From Citrobacter tructae (lineage in GTDB: Bacteria; Pseudomonadota; Gammaproteobacteria; Enterobacterales; Enterobacteriaceae), in the NCBI RefSeq assembly GCF_004684345.1, contig NZ_CP038469.1, positions 3,906,001 to 3,970,000 on the forward strand: a DNA stretch of 64,000 nucleotides, written 5' to 3'. The translations under genes and the position numbers were made by a program. Position 1 is the first letter of the stretch, and every line of letters starts with the position of its first letter. Positions 47,890-58,464 of this stretch are shown here, piece after piece. The notes below the pieces were generated by a model that was not told the DNA's origin, made no database searches, and saw only the letters and a program-made list of their open reading frames with translations.

Positions 47890-47919
47890 ATGGAATGGTG
47901 GAGAATGAAACGTGGATAG
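47890..47919 (+). CDS. Nine-codon upstream ORF overlapping the LysR gene
   Basis: ATG at 47890 opens MEWWRMKRG, ending at TAG 47917-47919. It has the best ribosome binding site in the area (GGAGGA, seven bases before the ATG) and contains two adjacent Trp codons. Its end overlaps the GTG start of the LysR gene (47912) by eight bases, an arrangement typical of termination-reinitiation coupling. Translation is not shown and it could be chance. Confidence 0.35.
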   Translation: MEWWRMKRG

Positions 47920-48805
47920 TAAGTGGTTAGACGATTTCCTGGCCTTAAGTCAGCATGGGAATTACTCCCTGGCGGCAATACAGCGGCATATTACTCAGCC
48001 CGCGCTAAGTCGGCGTATTAAAGCGCTGGAGGAGATGTTAGGCGTCCCGCTATTTGACCGCACCACGACCCCCGTTACGTTAACCCGTTATGGTGAACGG
48101 TTTGAACCCTATGCCCGACATGTTCTCAATACGCTGACGGAGGCGCGTCATGAACTGGCTGCCATGATGCCGACAACAGAAAACACGCTGGTGATGGTCA
48201 GTCTGCACACGCTGTCGGTGAATATCCTGCCTGATATGATCAATTACCTGCGCCAAAGCGAACCGCAATTAAGCTTTACGGTAAATGCCAGTATCCAGGG
48301 GATTGATAACCACTTTAATGCGCTGATAAACCGGAAAATTGATTTTCTGGTGACCTACGATTTGCCGTCTTCACAGCCGGGGCTGGAGATTGCCGGGGGG
48401 CTAAAACGCTCATTGTGGCGATATGAGCGGTTCATCCCGGTTATTTCAGCCCAACTGGCAGATAAGCTTGATGATCCTGATACCTCGATCCCATGGCTTT
48501 GCTATAGCGACTATACCTTTGTCAGACGCATTATTGATCCGCTAGAGCAACATGTTCACCCACGGCTGAAAAAGGTCTTTGAGAGTGGGTTAAGCGAAAC
48601 GATCCGTGAAATGGTGCTGCGCCATATGGGAATAGCATGGCTGCCCGAGTCGATGGTGGCAGAAGAATTAGTGAATCATGAGATTATCCACTGCTGGCCA
48701 GACAATTCAGATCTGATTGGTGAGATTCCGGTTGTTGTTTGGGCAAACCTTGACGATCAGCGACCCGTCATGCAGCGATGCTGGGATAAATTGCTGCGTT
48801 TTTGA
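47912..48805 (+). CDS. LysR-type regulator, HypT/YjiE-like
   Basis: A 297-residue LysR-type regulator. The helix-turn-helix is near residues 17-45 (GNYSLAAIQRHITQPALSRRIKALEE), followed by the usual linker and two-lobed effector domain. The N-terminus (KWLDDFLALSQ, TQPALSRRIKALE, LFDRTTTPVTLT) resembles E. coli HypT/YjiE, whose gene neighbours iadA in E. coli, so it probably controls the divergent dipeptidase-transporter operon. The start is GTG at 47912; a stop lies two codons upstream in frame, so no earlier start exists. Effector unknown. Confidence 0.85.
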   Translation: MDSKWLDDFLALSQHGNYSLAAIQRHITQPALSRRIKALEEMLGVPLFDRTTTPVTLTRYGERFEPYARHVLNTLTEARHELAAMMPTTENTLVMVSLHTLSVNILPDMINYLRQSEPQLSFTVNASIQGIDNHFNALINRKIDFLVTYDLPSSQPGLEIAGGLKRSLWRYERFIPVISAQLADKLDDPDTSIPWLCYSDYTFVRRIIDPLEQHVHPRLKKVFESGLSETIREMVLRHMGIAWLPESMVAEELVNHEIIHCWPDNSDLIGEIPVVVWANLDDQRPVMQRCWDKLLRF

Positions 48806-48974
48806 TTGATGTGGCGATTTTTTCTTCAGTTGATACAATACACTTAAATTGCCCTTGCGAAGGTTATTCGCTTTGGTTAGTATTCACACCCGCTTCAGTG
48901 GGAAACAGTAAAACATTCCCGCTTTAATGGTCGAAGCATTGGTACGCGGCAACTCCGCAAGGAACAGGTTGATT

Positions 48975-49307
48975 ATGCACGAAGCTCTTTTAGTAGTTTT
49001 CCTTATTGTGGCAATTGGCCTGGTGGGCTTGATCATGCTGCAGCAAGGTAAAGGCGCTGATATGGGAGCCTCTTTTGGCGCAGGCGCTTCTGGTACACTG
49101 TTTGGTTCAAGTGGTTCTGGTAACTTCATGACCCGAATGACAGCTGTATTGGGAACCTTGTTCTTCATTATCAGTCTGGTGCTGGGTAACATGAACAGCA
49201 ATAAGACCAATAAAGGAAGCGAGTGGGAAAATCTGAGTGCACCGGCGAAAACCGAGCAAACTCAGCCAGCTGCTCCGGCTCAGCCGACCAGCGATATCCC
49301 GCGTTAA
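48975..49307 (+). CDS. secG: SecG, preprotein translocase subunit
   Basis: SecG is the small SecYEG subunit that aids SecA-driven export. The ATG at 48975 (MHEALLVVFLIVAIGLV) gives 110 residues with two membrane helices (about 2-22 and 52-74) and a Pro/Ala-rich cytosolic tail. The frame opens earlier at 48927, but AAGGAACAGG directly precedes this ATG. In K-12, secG follows glmM directly; here the iadA cassette separates them. The tRNA-Leu gene follows within 14 bp, so they are probably co-transcribed. Confidence 0.96.
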   Translation: MHEALLVVFLIVAIGLVGLIMLQQGKGADMGASFGAGASGTLFGSSGSGNFMTRMTAVLGTLFFIISLVLGNMNSNKTNKGSEWENLSAPAKTEQTQPAAPAQPTSDIPR

Positions 49308-49320
49308 TAGTAGTATCTGT

Positions 49321-49407
49321 GCTGAGGTGGTGGAATTGGTAGACACGCTACCTTGAGGTGGTAGTGCCCTAACGGGCTTGTGGGTTCGAGTCCCATCCTC
49401 AGTACCA
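49321..49407 (+). tRNA. leuU: tRNA-Leu, anticodon GAG
   Basis: An 87-base class II tRNA with encoded CCA. The acceptor GCUGAGG pairs with CCUCAGU, the anticodon stem CUACC/GGUAG carries the loop UUGAGGU with anticodon GAG at 49355-49357, and the long variable arm has a GCCC/GGGC stem. The T arm is UGGGUUCGAGUCCCA. Compared with the remembered E. coli leuU, pairs 3-70 and 49-65 have changed from C-G to U-A. Confidence 0.97.
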
Positions 49408-49422
49408 ATATTCCAAAGAAAA

Positions 49423-49448
49423 AGACGCTGCAAAGCGTCTTTTTTTTC
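49423..49448 (+). terminator. Terminator of secG-leuU
   Basis: AGACGCT-GCAA-AGCGTCT is a perfect 7-bp stem with a tetraloop followed by eight or more T, 16 bp after the tRNA 3' end. Confidence 0.93.
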
Positions 49449-49473
49449 GTCTGTATATTTTGACCCGTAATTC

Positions 49474-49544
49474 GTAGCTCGGATAAGGCGTTTACGTCGC
49501 CATCCGATAATTTGCCTGATGGTGCTTCGCTTATCAGGCCTACG
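49474..49544. repeat. BIME (two REP units) between leuU and argG
   Basis: GTAG-CTC-GGATAAGGCG with CGCCATCCGAT forms one unit, and CCTGAT with ATCAGGCCTAC the second, inverted unit. It lies between convergent transcripts, at the position of yhbX in K-12. Confidence 0.8.
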
Positions 49545-49597
49545 AGTTACTCACACCTTCACACTACGTGACTACAGCTCTCAAGTTCGGTGTATAA

Positions 49598-49619
49598 AAA
49601 AGCCGCTTGCGCGGCTTTT
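49598..49619 (-). terminator. Terminator of argG
   Basis: AAAAGCCGC-TTGC-GCGGCTTTT is a perfect 9-bp hairpin; on the minus strand it follows the argG stop by 17 bp and ends in a T-run. Confidence 0.9.
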
Positions 49620-49636
49620 GTCATTTCTGTTGGCGA

Positions 49637-51028
<1,392 letters not shown>

Positions 51029-51031
51029 CTA

Positions 51032-51068
51032 AGTGCATTTTTATGCAAAATAAATGAGTTTTCATTTA
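51032..51068 (-). promoter_or_regulatory. Pair of ARG boxes upstream of argG
   Basis: TGCATTTTTATGCA (51034-51047) and AAATGAGTTTTCATTT (51052-51067) are near-palindromic AT-rich sites like the ArgR consensus TNTGAATWWWWATTCANW. Their centres are 19 bp apart. ArgR repression of argG is well established in E. coli. Confidence 0.7.
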
Positions 51069-51204
51069 ATCACCTTTTAACGGTGACAGGAAGAGTTTAG
51101 TGATAATTTCGTTAAATAACGGCAGTGAAGGCATATTTATCTTTGCCGGGCCTCGCTAAATTTGCGTAGGCTGGCATTCATTCATTTGCATACTAGTAAC
51201 AAGG

Positions 51205-51234
51205 TTGACATAAGGCATAGATAATCAATATACT
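51205..51234 (+). promoter_or_regulatory. Upstream promoter of the metY-rimP-nusA operon
   Basis: TTGACA (51205-51210) and TATACT (51229-51234) are separated by 18 bp. Transcripts from here would cross the tRNA-like fragment at 51249-51267 before metY. Confidence 0.65.
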
Positions 51235-51248
51235 GTGCGCAGATTTTA

Positions 51249-51267
51249 CGTCCCGTCCTCGGTACCA
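51249..51267 (+). other. Fragment like the 3' end of tRNA-Leu
   Basis: CGTCCCGTCCTCGGTACCA matches the last 19 bases of the intact tRNA-Leu gene (49389-49407) at 16 of 19 positions, including the terminal ACCA. It matches the E. coli leuU end, as I remember it, even more closely. It has no 5' half and cannot be a functional tRNA. Confidence 0.7.
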
Positions 51268-51281
51268 AATCCCAGCAGTAT

Positions 51282-51310
51282 TTGCATTTTTTACCCAAAA
51301 CGAGTAAAAT
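51282..51310 (+). promoter_or_regulatory. metY proximal promoter
   Basis: TTGCAT (51282-51287) and TAAAAT (51305-51310) are 17 bp apart and followed by a GC-rich discriminator (GCCACG), as in stable-RNA promoters. The predicted start is about 10 bases before the mature tRNA. Confidence 0.75.
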
Positions 51311-51325
51311 TTGCCACGTTTCAGG

Positions 51326-51402
<77 letters not shown>

Positions 51403-51491
51403 CTTTCCCTTAGAGTTCTTTTTCAAATATACTGTGAAGACTTAGGCCTTCGTAGCTGGATTTGAAAAAAATTCTTTCGGAAGGTTCTCCG

Positions 51492-51592
51492 AACCGCAGG
51501 TGCGGTTATAGGGTTCAGTTATCTAAAGCCCCGATTTATCGGGGTTTTTTGTTATCTGATTACAGAATAACTGGGCTTTAGGCCCTTTTTTT
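51492..51592 (+). terminator. Hairpin and tandem terminators between metY and rimP
   Basis: AACCGCA-GG-TGCGGTT (51492-51507) is a perfect hairpin. CCCCGAT-TT-ATCGGGG (51529-51544) followed by six T, and GGGC-TTTAG-GCCC (51573-51585) followed by seven T, are two intrinsic terminators. They would act as attenuators between the tRNA and the downstream protein genes, in keeping with the autoregulated nusA operon. Confidence 0.8.
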
Positions 51593-51609
51593 ATGTCTTG
51601 GGGGTGGGC

Positions 51610-52062
51610 TTGTCCACATTAGAGCAAAAATTAACAGAGATGATTAAAGCACCAGTTGAAGCCTTGGGGTACGAGCTGGTCGGCATCGAATTTATTCGCG
51701 GTCGCACATCCACACTGCGCATCTATATTGATAGTGAAGATGGCATCAATGTTGATGATTGTGCTGATGTGAGCCACCAGGTTAGCGCCGTGATGGACGT
51801 TGAAGATCCCATCACCGTTGCTTATAACCTGGAAGTCTCCTCACCGGGTCTCGACCGTCCTATGTTCACGGCTGAACACTACGTGCGTTTCCTGGGTGAA
51901 GAAGTCACGCTGGTTCTTCGTATGGCGGTACAAAATCGCCGTAAATGGCAGGGCGTTATCAAAGCGGTGGACGGTGAGATGATCACTGTCACAGTCGACG
52001 GTAAAGATGAAGTGTTCGCGCTGAGTAATATCCAGAAGGCGAACCTGGTTCCCCACTTTTAA
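51610..52062 (+). CDS. rimP: RimP, 30S ribosome maturation factor
   Basis: RimP aids 30S assembly, acting on the S12 region. A TTG at 51610 gives [11 protein letters not shown] and 150 residues, the E. coli length, and lies about five bases after a GGGGGTGGG purine run. In-frame GTG (51604) and TTG (51598) starts are less well spaced. The N-terminal alpha-beta domain ([15 protein letters not shown]) and the C-terminal Sm-like barrel are both present. It is the first protein gene of the nusA-infB operon. Confidence 0.94.
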   Translation: MSTLEQKLTEMIKAPVEALGYELVGIEFIRGRTSTLRIYIDSEDGINVDDCADVSHQVSAVMDVEDPITVAYNLEVSSPGLDRPMFTAEHYVRFLGEEVTLVLRMAVQNRRKWQGVIKAVDGEMITVTVDGKDEVFALSNIQKANLVPHF

Positions 52063-52090
52063 CAGTCTGGATTGAGGTGAAAAGCCCGCG

Positions 52091-53578
52091 ATGAACAAAG
52101 AAATTTTGGCTGTTGTTGAAGCCGTATCCAATGAAAAATCGCTGCCACGCGAGAAAATTTTTGAAGCGCTGGAAAGTGCGCTGGCTACAGCAACAAAGAA
52201 AAAATACGAACAAGAGATCGACGTTCGCGTAGAGATCGATCGTAAAAGCGGTGATTTCGACACTTTCCGCCGTTGGGTAATTGTGGAAGAGGTCACTCAG
52301 CCAACTAAAGAAATCACTCTGGAAGCTGCACGTTACGAAGACGAAAGTCTGAACGTGGGTGAGTACGTTGAAGATCAGATTGAATCAGTCACCTTTGACC
52401 GTATCACCACCCAGACTGCGAAGCAGGTTATCGTACAGAAAGTACGTGAAGCTGAACGTGCAATGGTTGTTGATCAATTCCGCGAGCACGAAGGCGAGAT
52501 CGTCACTGGTGTGGTGAAGAAAGTTAACCGCGACAATATTGCACTGGACCTCGGCAGCAATGCTGAAGCTGTGATCCTGCGTGAAGACATGCTGCCGCGT
52601 GAAAACTTCCGTCCGGGTGACCGTATTCGTGGTGTTCTGTACTCCGTTCGCCCGGAAGCGCGCGGCGCGCAACTGTTTGTGACGCGTTCCAAGCCGGAAA
52701 TGCTGATTGAACTGTTCCGCATCGAAGTGCCAGAAATTGGCGAAGAAGTCATTGAAATTAAAGCGGCGGCTCGCGATCCGGGTTCTCGTGCGAAAATCGC
52801 GGTGAAAACCAACGATAAGCGTATCGATCCGGTGGGTGCTTGCGTGGGTATGCGCGGTGCGCGCGTTCAGGCGGTTTCTACCGAACTGGGCGGCGAGCGT
52901 ATCGATATCGTCCTGTGGGATGATAACCCGGCACAGTTCGTGATCAACGCAATGGCGCCTGCAGACGTCGCATCTATCGTGGTGGATGAAGACAAACACA
53001 CCATGGATATCGCGGTTGAAGCCGGTAACCTGGCTCAGGCGATTGGACGTAATGGTCAGAACGTCCGCCTGGCGTCACAGCTTAGCGGTTGGGAACTCAA
53101 CGTAATGACCGTTGATGACCTGCAGGCTAAGCATCAGGCTGAAGCGCATGCCGCCATTGACACCTTCACCAAATATCTCGATATCGATGAAGATTTCGCG
53201 ACTGTTCTGGTAGAAGAAGGTTTTGCTACGCTGGAAGAACTGGCCTACGTGCCAATGAAAGAGCTGTTGGCAATTGACGGCCTTGATGAAGCAACCGTTG
53301 AAGCGCTGCGCGAGCGTGCTAAAAACGCACTGACCACTCTGGCACTGGCCCAGGAAGAAAGCCTCGGTGATAACAAACCGGCTGACGATCTGCTGAATCT
53401 GGAAGGATTAGATCGTGATATGGCCTTCAAACTGGCTGCCCGTGGTGTTTGTACGCTGGAAGATCTCGCTGAACAGGGCATTGATGATCTGGCTGATATC
53501 GAAGGGTTGACCGACGAAAAAGCCGGTGAGCTGATTATGGCTGCCCGTAATATTTGCTGGTTCGGCGACGAAGCGTAA
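52091..53578 (+). CDS. nusA: Transcription factor NusA
   Basis: NusA binds RNA polymerase and modulates pausing, termination and antitermination. The 495-residue product has the N-terminal polymerase-binding domain (1-130), S1 (about 135-200, [18 protein letters not shown]), KH1 and KH2 (about 200-345) and two acidic repeats (about 360-495). It starts 28 bp after rimP. Confidence 0.97.
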   Translation: MNKEILAVVEAVSNEKSLPREKIFEALESALATATKKKYEQEIDVRVEIDRKSGDFDTFRRWVIVEEVTQPTKEITLEAARYEDESLNVGEYVEDQIESVTFDRITTQTAKQVIVQKVREAERAMVVDQFREHEGEIVTGVVKKVNRDNIALDLGSNAEAVILREDMLPRENFRPGDRIRGVLYSVRPEARGAQLFVTRSKPEMLIELFRIEVPEIGEEVIEIKAAARDPGSRAKIAVKTNDKRIDPVGACVGMRGARVQAVSTELGGERIDIVLWDDNPAQFVINAMAPADVASIVVDEDKHTMDIAVEAGNLAQAIGRNGQNVRLASQLSGWELNVMTVDDLQAKHQAEAHAAIDTFTKYLDIDEDFATVLVEEGFATLEELAYVPMKELLAIDGLDEATVEALRERAKNALTTLALAQEESLGDNKPADDLLNLEGLDRDMAFKLAARGVCTLEDLAEQGIDDLADIEGLTDEKAGELIMAARNICWFGDEA

Positions 53579-53602
53579 TAAACTGTAGCAGGAAGGAACA
53601 GT

Positions 53603-56299
53603 ATGACAGATGTAACCGTAAAAACGCTGGCTGCAGAGATACAGACCTCCGTGGATCGCCTGGTACAGCAATTTGCTGATGCAGGTATCCCAAAGTCTGC
53701 TGACGACTCTGTGTCAGCACAAGAGAAACAAACCTTACTGGCGCACCTGAACCGTGAAAACGGCTCTGCACCAGATAAGTTGACATTGCAGCGTAAAACG
53801 CGCAGTACTCTCAATATTCCTGGTACCGGTGGAAAAAGCAAATCGGTACAAATCGAAGTCCGCAAGACACGCACCTTTGTGAAACGCGATCCGCAAGAGG
53901 CTGAACGCCTTGCCGCGGAAGAGCAGGCGCAGCGTGAAGCGGAAGAGCAAGCCCGTCGTGAGGCAGAAGAAACTGCTAAACGCGAGGCGCAACAAAAAGC
54001 CGAACGTGAGGCCGCAGAACAAGCTAAACGTGAAGCCGCTGATAAAGCGAAACGTGAAGCTGCGGAAAAAGACAAAGTGAGCAATCAACAGACCGACGAT
54101 ATGACTAAAACCGCCCAGGCCGAAAAAGCCCGCCGTGAAAATGAAGCCGCAGAACTGAAGCGTAAAGCGGAAGAAGAAGCGCGTCGCAAGCTTGAAGAAG
54201 AAGCTCGCCGTGTGGCTGAAGAAGCCCGTCGTATGGCGGAAGAAAATGCCGGTGTTTGGGCAGAGCAAGAGAAAGCAAAAGGTGAAGAAGATAAGAGCGA
54301 TTATCACGTCACCACTTCTCAGCATGCTCGCCAGGCAGAAGACGAAAACGATCGTGAAGTAGAAGGCGGCCGTGGCCGTACTCGCACCACGAAAGCAGCG
54401 CGTCCGGCGAAGAAAGGCAATAAGCACGCTGAATCTAAAGCCGATCGTGAAGAAGCGCGTGCAGCGGTTCGCGGCGGTAAAGGCGGCAAGCAGCGTAAAG
54501 GTTCTTCTCTGCAGCAGGGCTTCCAGAAGCCAGCTCAGGCTGTTAACCGTGACGTTGTGATTGGCGAAACCATCACCGTTGGTGAACTGGCGAACAAGAT
54601 GGCTGTTAAAGGCTCTCAGGTCATCAAAGCGATGATGAAGCTGGGTGCGATGGCGACCATCAACCAGGTTATCGATCAGGAAACCGCACAGCTGGTTGCC
54701 GAAGAGATGGGCCACAAAGTTATCCTGCGTCGTGAAAACGAACTGGAAGAAGCAGTAATGAGCGACCGTGATACAGGTGCTGCGGCTGAAGCTCGTGCAC
54801 CGGTCGTGACCATCATGGGTCACGTTGACCACGGTAAAACCTCTCTGCTGGACTACATTCGTTCAACGAAAGTGGCCTCTGGCGAAGCGGGCGGCATTAC
54901 TCAGCACATCGGTGCGTACCACGTTGAAACTGACAACGGTATGATCACCTTCCTGGATACCCCGGGTCACGCCGCGTTTACCTCTATGCGTGCTCGTGGT
55001 GCTCAGGCAACGGATATCGTTGTTCTGGTTGTTGCTGCAGATGACGGCGTGATGCCGCAGACCATTGAAGCTATTCAGCACGCGAAAGCGGCGCAGGTGC
55101 CTCTGGTTGTTGCAGTGAACAAAATTGATAAGCCAGAAGCCGATCTGGATCGCGTGAAGAACGAACTGTCCCAGTACGGTGTTATGCCGGAAGAGTGGGG
55201 CGGCGAATCTCAGTTCATCCCAGTTTCTGCGAAAGCAGGTACCGGTATTGATGACCTGCTGAACGCTATCCTGCTGCAGGCTGAAGTTCTGGAACTGAAA
55301 GCGGTACGTAAAGGTATGGCGAGCGGTGCCGTAATCGAATCCTTCCTGGATAAAGGTCGTGGTCCGGTTGCAACGGTTCTGGTACGTGAAGGTACGCTGA
55401 ACAAAGGCGACATCGTACTGTGTGGCTTTGAATACGGCCGTGTTCGTGCAATGCGTAACGAACTGGGTCAGGAAGTACTGGAAGCAGGTCCGTCCATTCC
55501 GGTGGAAATCTTGGGTCTGTCCGGTGTTCCGGCTGCCGGTGACGAAGTTACCGTCGTACGTGACGAGAAGAAAGCTCGTGAAGTTGCACTGTATCGTCAG
55601 GGCAAATTCCGTGAAGTTAAACTGGCTCGCCAGCAGAAATCTAAACTCGAGAACATGTTCGCTAACATGACCGAAGGCGAAGTTCACGAAGTGAACGTCG
55701 TCCTGAAAGCTGACGTTCAGGGTTCTGTCGAAGCGATCTCCGACTCCTTGCTGAAACTGTCTACTGACGAAGTTAAAGTGAAGATCATCGGTTCTGGCGT
55801 AGGTGGTATCACCGAAACCGACGCCACGCTGGCTGCGGCATCCAACGCGATTCTGGTTGGCTTCAACGTACGTGCTGATGCCTCTGCGCGTAAAGTGATT
55901 GAATCTGAAAGCCTGGATCTGCGTTACTACTCCGTCATCTATCACTTGATCGACGAAGTGAAAGCAGCGATGAGCGGCATGCTGTCTCCGGAACTGAAAC
56001 AGCAGATCATTGGTCTGGCTGAAGTGCGTGACGTGTTCAAATCTCCGAAATTCGGCGCCATCGCAGGTTGTATGGTTACCGAAGGTACGATTAAACGTCA
56101 CAACCCAATCCGCGTTCTGCGTGACAACGTGGTTATCTATGAAGGCGAGCTGGAATCCCTGCGCCGCTTCAAAGATGACGTTAACGAAGTCCGTAACGGC
56201 ATGGAATGTGGTATCGGCGTTAAGAACTACAACGACGTTCGCGTTGGCGATATGATCGAAGTATTCGAAATCATCGAAATCAAACGTACCATCGCATAA
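53603..56299 (+). CDS. infB: Translation initiation factor IF-2
   Basis: IF-2 is the GTPase that brings initiator tRNA to the 30S subunit and promotes subunit joining. The 898-residue product (E. coli 890) has the IF2_N domain, a long charged Ala/Glu/Arg helical linker (about 95-240) and a second IF2_N. The G domain follows ([22 protein letters not shown]), then domains II, III and IV. Internal starts equivalent to the E. coli IF2-2 and IF2-3 forms lie at GTG 54077 and ATG 54101. The extra length is in the linker. Confidence 0.97.
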   Translation: MTDVTVKTLAAEIQTSVDRLVQQFADAGIPKSADDSVSAQEKQTLLAHLNRENGSAPDKLTLQRKTRSTLNIPGTGGKSKSVQIEVRKTRTFVKRDPQEAERLAAEEQAQREAEEQARREAEETAKREAQQKAEREAAEQAKREAADKAKREAAEKDKVSNQQTDDMTKTAQAEKARRENEAAELKRKAEEEARRKLEEEARRVAEEARRMAEENAGVWAEQEKAKGEEDKSDYHVTTSQHARQAEDENDREVEGGRGRTRTTKAARPAKKGNKHAESKADREEARAAVRGGKGGKQRKGSSLQQGFQKPAQAVNRDVVIGETITVGELANKMAVKGSQVIKAMMKLGAMATINQVIDQETAQLVAEEMGHKVILRRENELEEAVMSDRDTGAAAEARAPVVTIMGHVDHGKTSLLDYIRSTKVASGEAGGITQHIGAYHVETDNGMITFLDTPGHAAFTSMRARGAQATDIVVLVVAADDGVMPQTIEAIQHAKAAQVPLVVAVNKIDKPEADLDRVKNELSQYGVMPEEWGGESQFIPVSAKAGTGIDDLLNAILLQAEVLELKAVRKGMASGAVIESFLDKGRGPVATVLVREGTLNKGDIVLCGFEYGRVRAMRNELGQEVLEAGPSIPVEILGLSGVPAAGDEVTVVRDEKKAREVALYRQGKFREVKLARQQKSKLENMFANMTEGEVHEVNVVLKADVQGSVEAISDSLLKLSTDEVKVKIIGSGVGGITETDATLAAASNAILVGFNVRADASARKVIESESLDLRYYSVIYHLIDEVKAAMSGMLSPELKQQIIGLAEVRDVFKSPKFGAIAGCMVTEGTIKRHNPIRVLRDNVVIYEGELESLRRFKDDVNEVRNGMECGIGVKNYNDVRVGDMIEVFEIIEIKRTIA

Positions 56300-56364
56300 T
56301 CTTCGTTGTCTTTTGGGCTGCTGCTGTGTTGGCCGCTCAATCCATAGAAGCTTATTTGAGGTAG

Positions 56365-56390
56365 GCCGGGTAAGCTAAGCGCCACCCGGC
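56365..56390. repeat. REP element between infB and rbfA
   Basis: GCCGGGT (56365-56371) and ACCCGGC (56384-56390) end a single REP-type palindrome (GTAGGCCGGGTAAG form) inside the operon. Confidence 0.75.
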
Positions 56391-56401
56391 AATGAAATTT
56401 A

Positions 56402-56426
56402 AAAAGGGGCTTATGGCCCCTTTTTT
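56402..56426 (+). terminator. Terminator-like hairpin before rbfA
   Basis: GGGGC (56406-56410) pairs with GCCCC (56416-56420), extended by A/T pairs and followed by six T. It lies within the operon, so it is likely a partial terminator between infB and rbfA. Confidence 0.7.
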
Positions 56427-56449
56427 GTCTTTATTCTGGAGAATTTATT

Positions 56450-56854
56450 ATGGCGAAAGAATTTGGTCGCCCGCAGCGCGTGGCCCAGGAGATGCAAAAA
56501 GAGATCGCACTCATCCTGCAACGCGAAATTAAAGATCCACGTGTAGGCATGATGACTACCGTGTCCGGCGTTGAGATGTCTCGTGACCTGGCGTATGCCA
56601 AAGTGTTCGTGACCTTCCTGAACGACCAGGACGAAGCTGCTGTGAAGAACGGTATTAAAGCATTGCAGGAAGCTTCTGGGTTTATCCGCTCGTTGCTGGG
56701 TAAAGCTATGCGCCTGCGTATCGTGCCGGAACTGACCTTCTTCTACGACAACTCGTTGGTCGAAGGGATGCGCATGTCTAACCTGGTGACCAGCGTGGTG
56801 AAACATGACGATGAACGTCGTGTGAATCCTGCGGACGACAGCAAGGAGGACTAA
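56450..56854 (+). CDS. rbfA: RbfA, ribosome-binding factor A
   Basis: RbfA binds 30S precursors and is needed for 16S rRNA 5'-end maturation, especially in the cold. The 134-residue product (E. coli 133) has the KH-like fold with [23 protein letters not shown] and [26 protein letters not shown] ribosome binding site precedes the ATG. Its stop overlaps the truB start by one base (TAATG). Confidence 0.96.
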   Translation: MAKEFGRPQRVAQEMQKEIALILQREIKDPRVGMMTTVSGVEMSRDLAYAKVFVTFLNDQDEAAVKNGIKALQEASGFIRSLLGKAMRLRIVPELTFFYDNSLVEGMRMSNLVTSVVKHDDERRVNPADDSKED

Positions 56855-57798
56855 TGAGTCGTCCTCGTCGTCGTGGTCGCGACATTCATGGTGTTCTGTT
56901 GCTGGATAAGCCGCAGGGCATGTCCAGCAATGACGTACTGCAAAAAGTAAAGCGCCTCTACAATGCCAACCGTGCCGGTCATACTGGCGCGCTGGATCCG
57001 CTGGCGACAGGCATGCTGCCTATCTGTCTCGGAGAAGCGACAAAGTTTTCGCAGTATCTGCTGGACTCTGACAAACGTTATCGCGTGGTTGCCCGTCTGG
57101 GCCAGCGTACTGATACCTCCGATGCCGATGGGCAAATTGTGCAGGAGCGTCCGGTGACGTTTACTCCGGAACAGCTAGCCAGTGCACTGGAGACGTTTCG
57201 TGGCGATATCGAACAAATCCCGTCGATGTACTCAGCGCTGAAGTATCAGGGTAAAAAGCTGTATGAGTATGCACGTCAGGGTATTGAAGTACCGCGTGAA
57301 GCCAGACCGATTACCGTTTACGAACTGCTGTTTATCCGTCACGAAGGTAACGAACTGGAGTTGGAAGTCCATTGCTCCAAAGGAACGTACATTCGAACGA
57401 TTGTTGACGATCTGGGCGAGAAACTCGGATGTGGTGCGCATGTGACGTACCTGCGCCGTCTGACGGTCAGCAAATATCCGGTGGATCGTATGGTTACGCT
57501 GGAGCATTTGCACAGCCTGGTTGAACAGGCCGAACAGCAGAGCATTCCAGCGGCGCAACTACTTGATCCTTTGCTGATGCCAATGGACAGTCCGGCATCG
57601 GACTATCCGGTGGTTAATCTGCCTTTAACGTCATCGGTTTACTTTAAAAATGGTAATCCGGTGCGCACGTCGGGCGTACCGCTGGAAGGGCTGGTTCGCG
57701 TGACGGAAGGTGATGACGGCAAATTTATCGGCATGGGTGAGATCGACGATGAAGGTCGTGTTGCACCCCGTCGACTGGTGGTTGAGTATCCTGCATAG
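56854..57798 (+). CDS. truB: tRNA pseudouridine-55 synthase
   Basis: TruB makes pseudouridine 55 in the T loop of nearly all tRNAs. The 314-residue product has the catalytic Asp48 in [14 protein letters not shown], the [14 protein letters not shown] segment and a C-terminal PUA-type domain (about 250-314). It overlaps rbfA by one base and is followed by the rpsO promoter region. Confidence 0.97.
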   Translation: MSRPRRRGRDIHGVLLLDKPQGMSSNDVLQKVKRLYNANRAGHTGALDPLATGMLPICLGEATKFSQYLLDSDKRYRVVARLGQRTDTSDADGQIVQERPVTFTPEQLASALETFRGDIEQIPSMYSALKYQGKKLYEYARQGIEVPREARPITVYELLFIRHEGNELELEVHCSKGTYIRTIVDDLGEKLGCGAHVTYLRRLTVSKYPVDRMVTLEHLHSLVEQAEQQSIPAAQLLDPLLMPMDSPASDYPVVNLPLTSSVYFKNGNPVRTSGVPLEGLVRVTEGDDGKFIGMGEIDDEGRVAPRRLVVEYPA

Positions 57799-57809
57799 CG
57801 CTCTCTGTC

Positions 57810-57838
57810 TTGCGATAAGCAGGCGCTGCGAGTAGAAT
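57810..57838 (+). promoter_or_regulatory. rpsO promoter
   Basis: TTGCGA (57810-57815) and TAGAAT (57833-57838) are separated by 17 bp. This corresponds to the known P1 promoter of rpsO-pnp. The leader would be about 100 bases; in E. coli it forms the pseudoknot through which S15 represses itself. Confidence 0.8.
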
Positions 57839-57850
57839 ACTGCCGCTTAA

Positions 57851-58216
<366 letters not shown>

Positions 58217-58238
58217 GTCTTTCGAGTTTCAGAAAGAG

Positions 58239-58262
58239 GGGGCCTTCATGGCCCCTTTTTTC
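58239..58262 (+). terminator. Terminator after rpsO
   Basis: GGGGCC-TTCAT-GGCCCC is a perfect 6-bp GC stem followed by T6-7, 22 bp after the rpsO stop. On the minus strand the same hairpin could end a divergent small RNA of the SraG type. Confidence 0.92.
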
Positions 58263-58333
58263 CAGCAGATGGCAGCAATCCGCTGGAAACTAATGTATTG
58301 TTGCTATGAATGATCTTCCGTTGCAGAGGTTCG

Positions 58334-58390
58334 CGCGGCTAATGAGAGGCTTTACCCAATACGCGTGGGTTAGGGTTGTCATTAGTCGCG
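58334..58390 (+). promoter_or_regulatory. Long leader hairpin of pnp (RNase III target type)
   Basis: CGCGGCTAATGA (58334-58345) pairs with TCATTAGTCGCG (58379-58390) over 12 bp with one G-U. In E. coli the pnp leader hairpin is cut by RNase III, after which PNPase represses its own translation. Position and shape match. Confidence 0.8.
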
Positions 58391-58464
58391 AGGATGCGCA
58401 GAAGATCGGGTATTAACGATGGCGTGTATAAATACGCCGTTAAAAAAAGAGAAAGGATATTATT

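Noticed and set aside
49107..49433. 108-codon ORF antisense to secG and tRNA-Leu
   Set aside because: It translates the complement of a tRNA gene, a common false gene call.
53930..54260. Repetitive GAAGC/CGTGAAGC-rich stretch in infB
   Set aside because: It encodes the known charged helical linker of IF2, in frame, and is not a separate repeat element.
54863..56101. Open frame of 412 codons antisense to infB (and a 365-codon one at 53735-54832)
   Set aside because: Shadow of infB; residues are dominated by His, Phe and Arg as expected from antisense translation.
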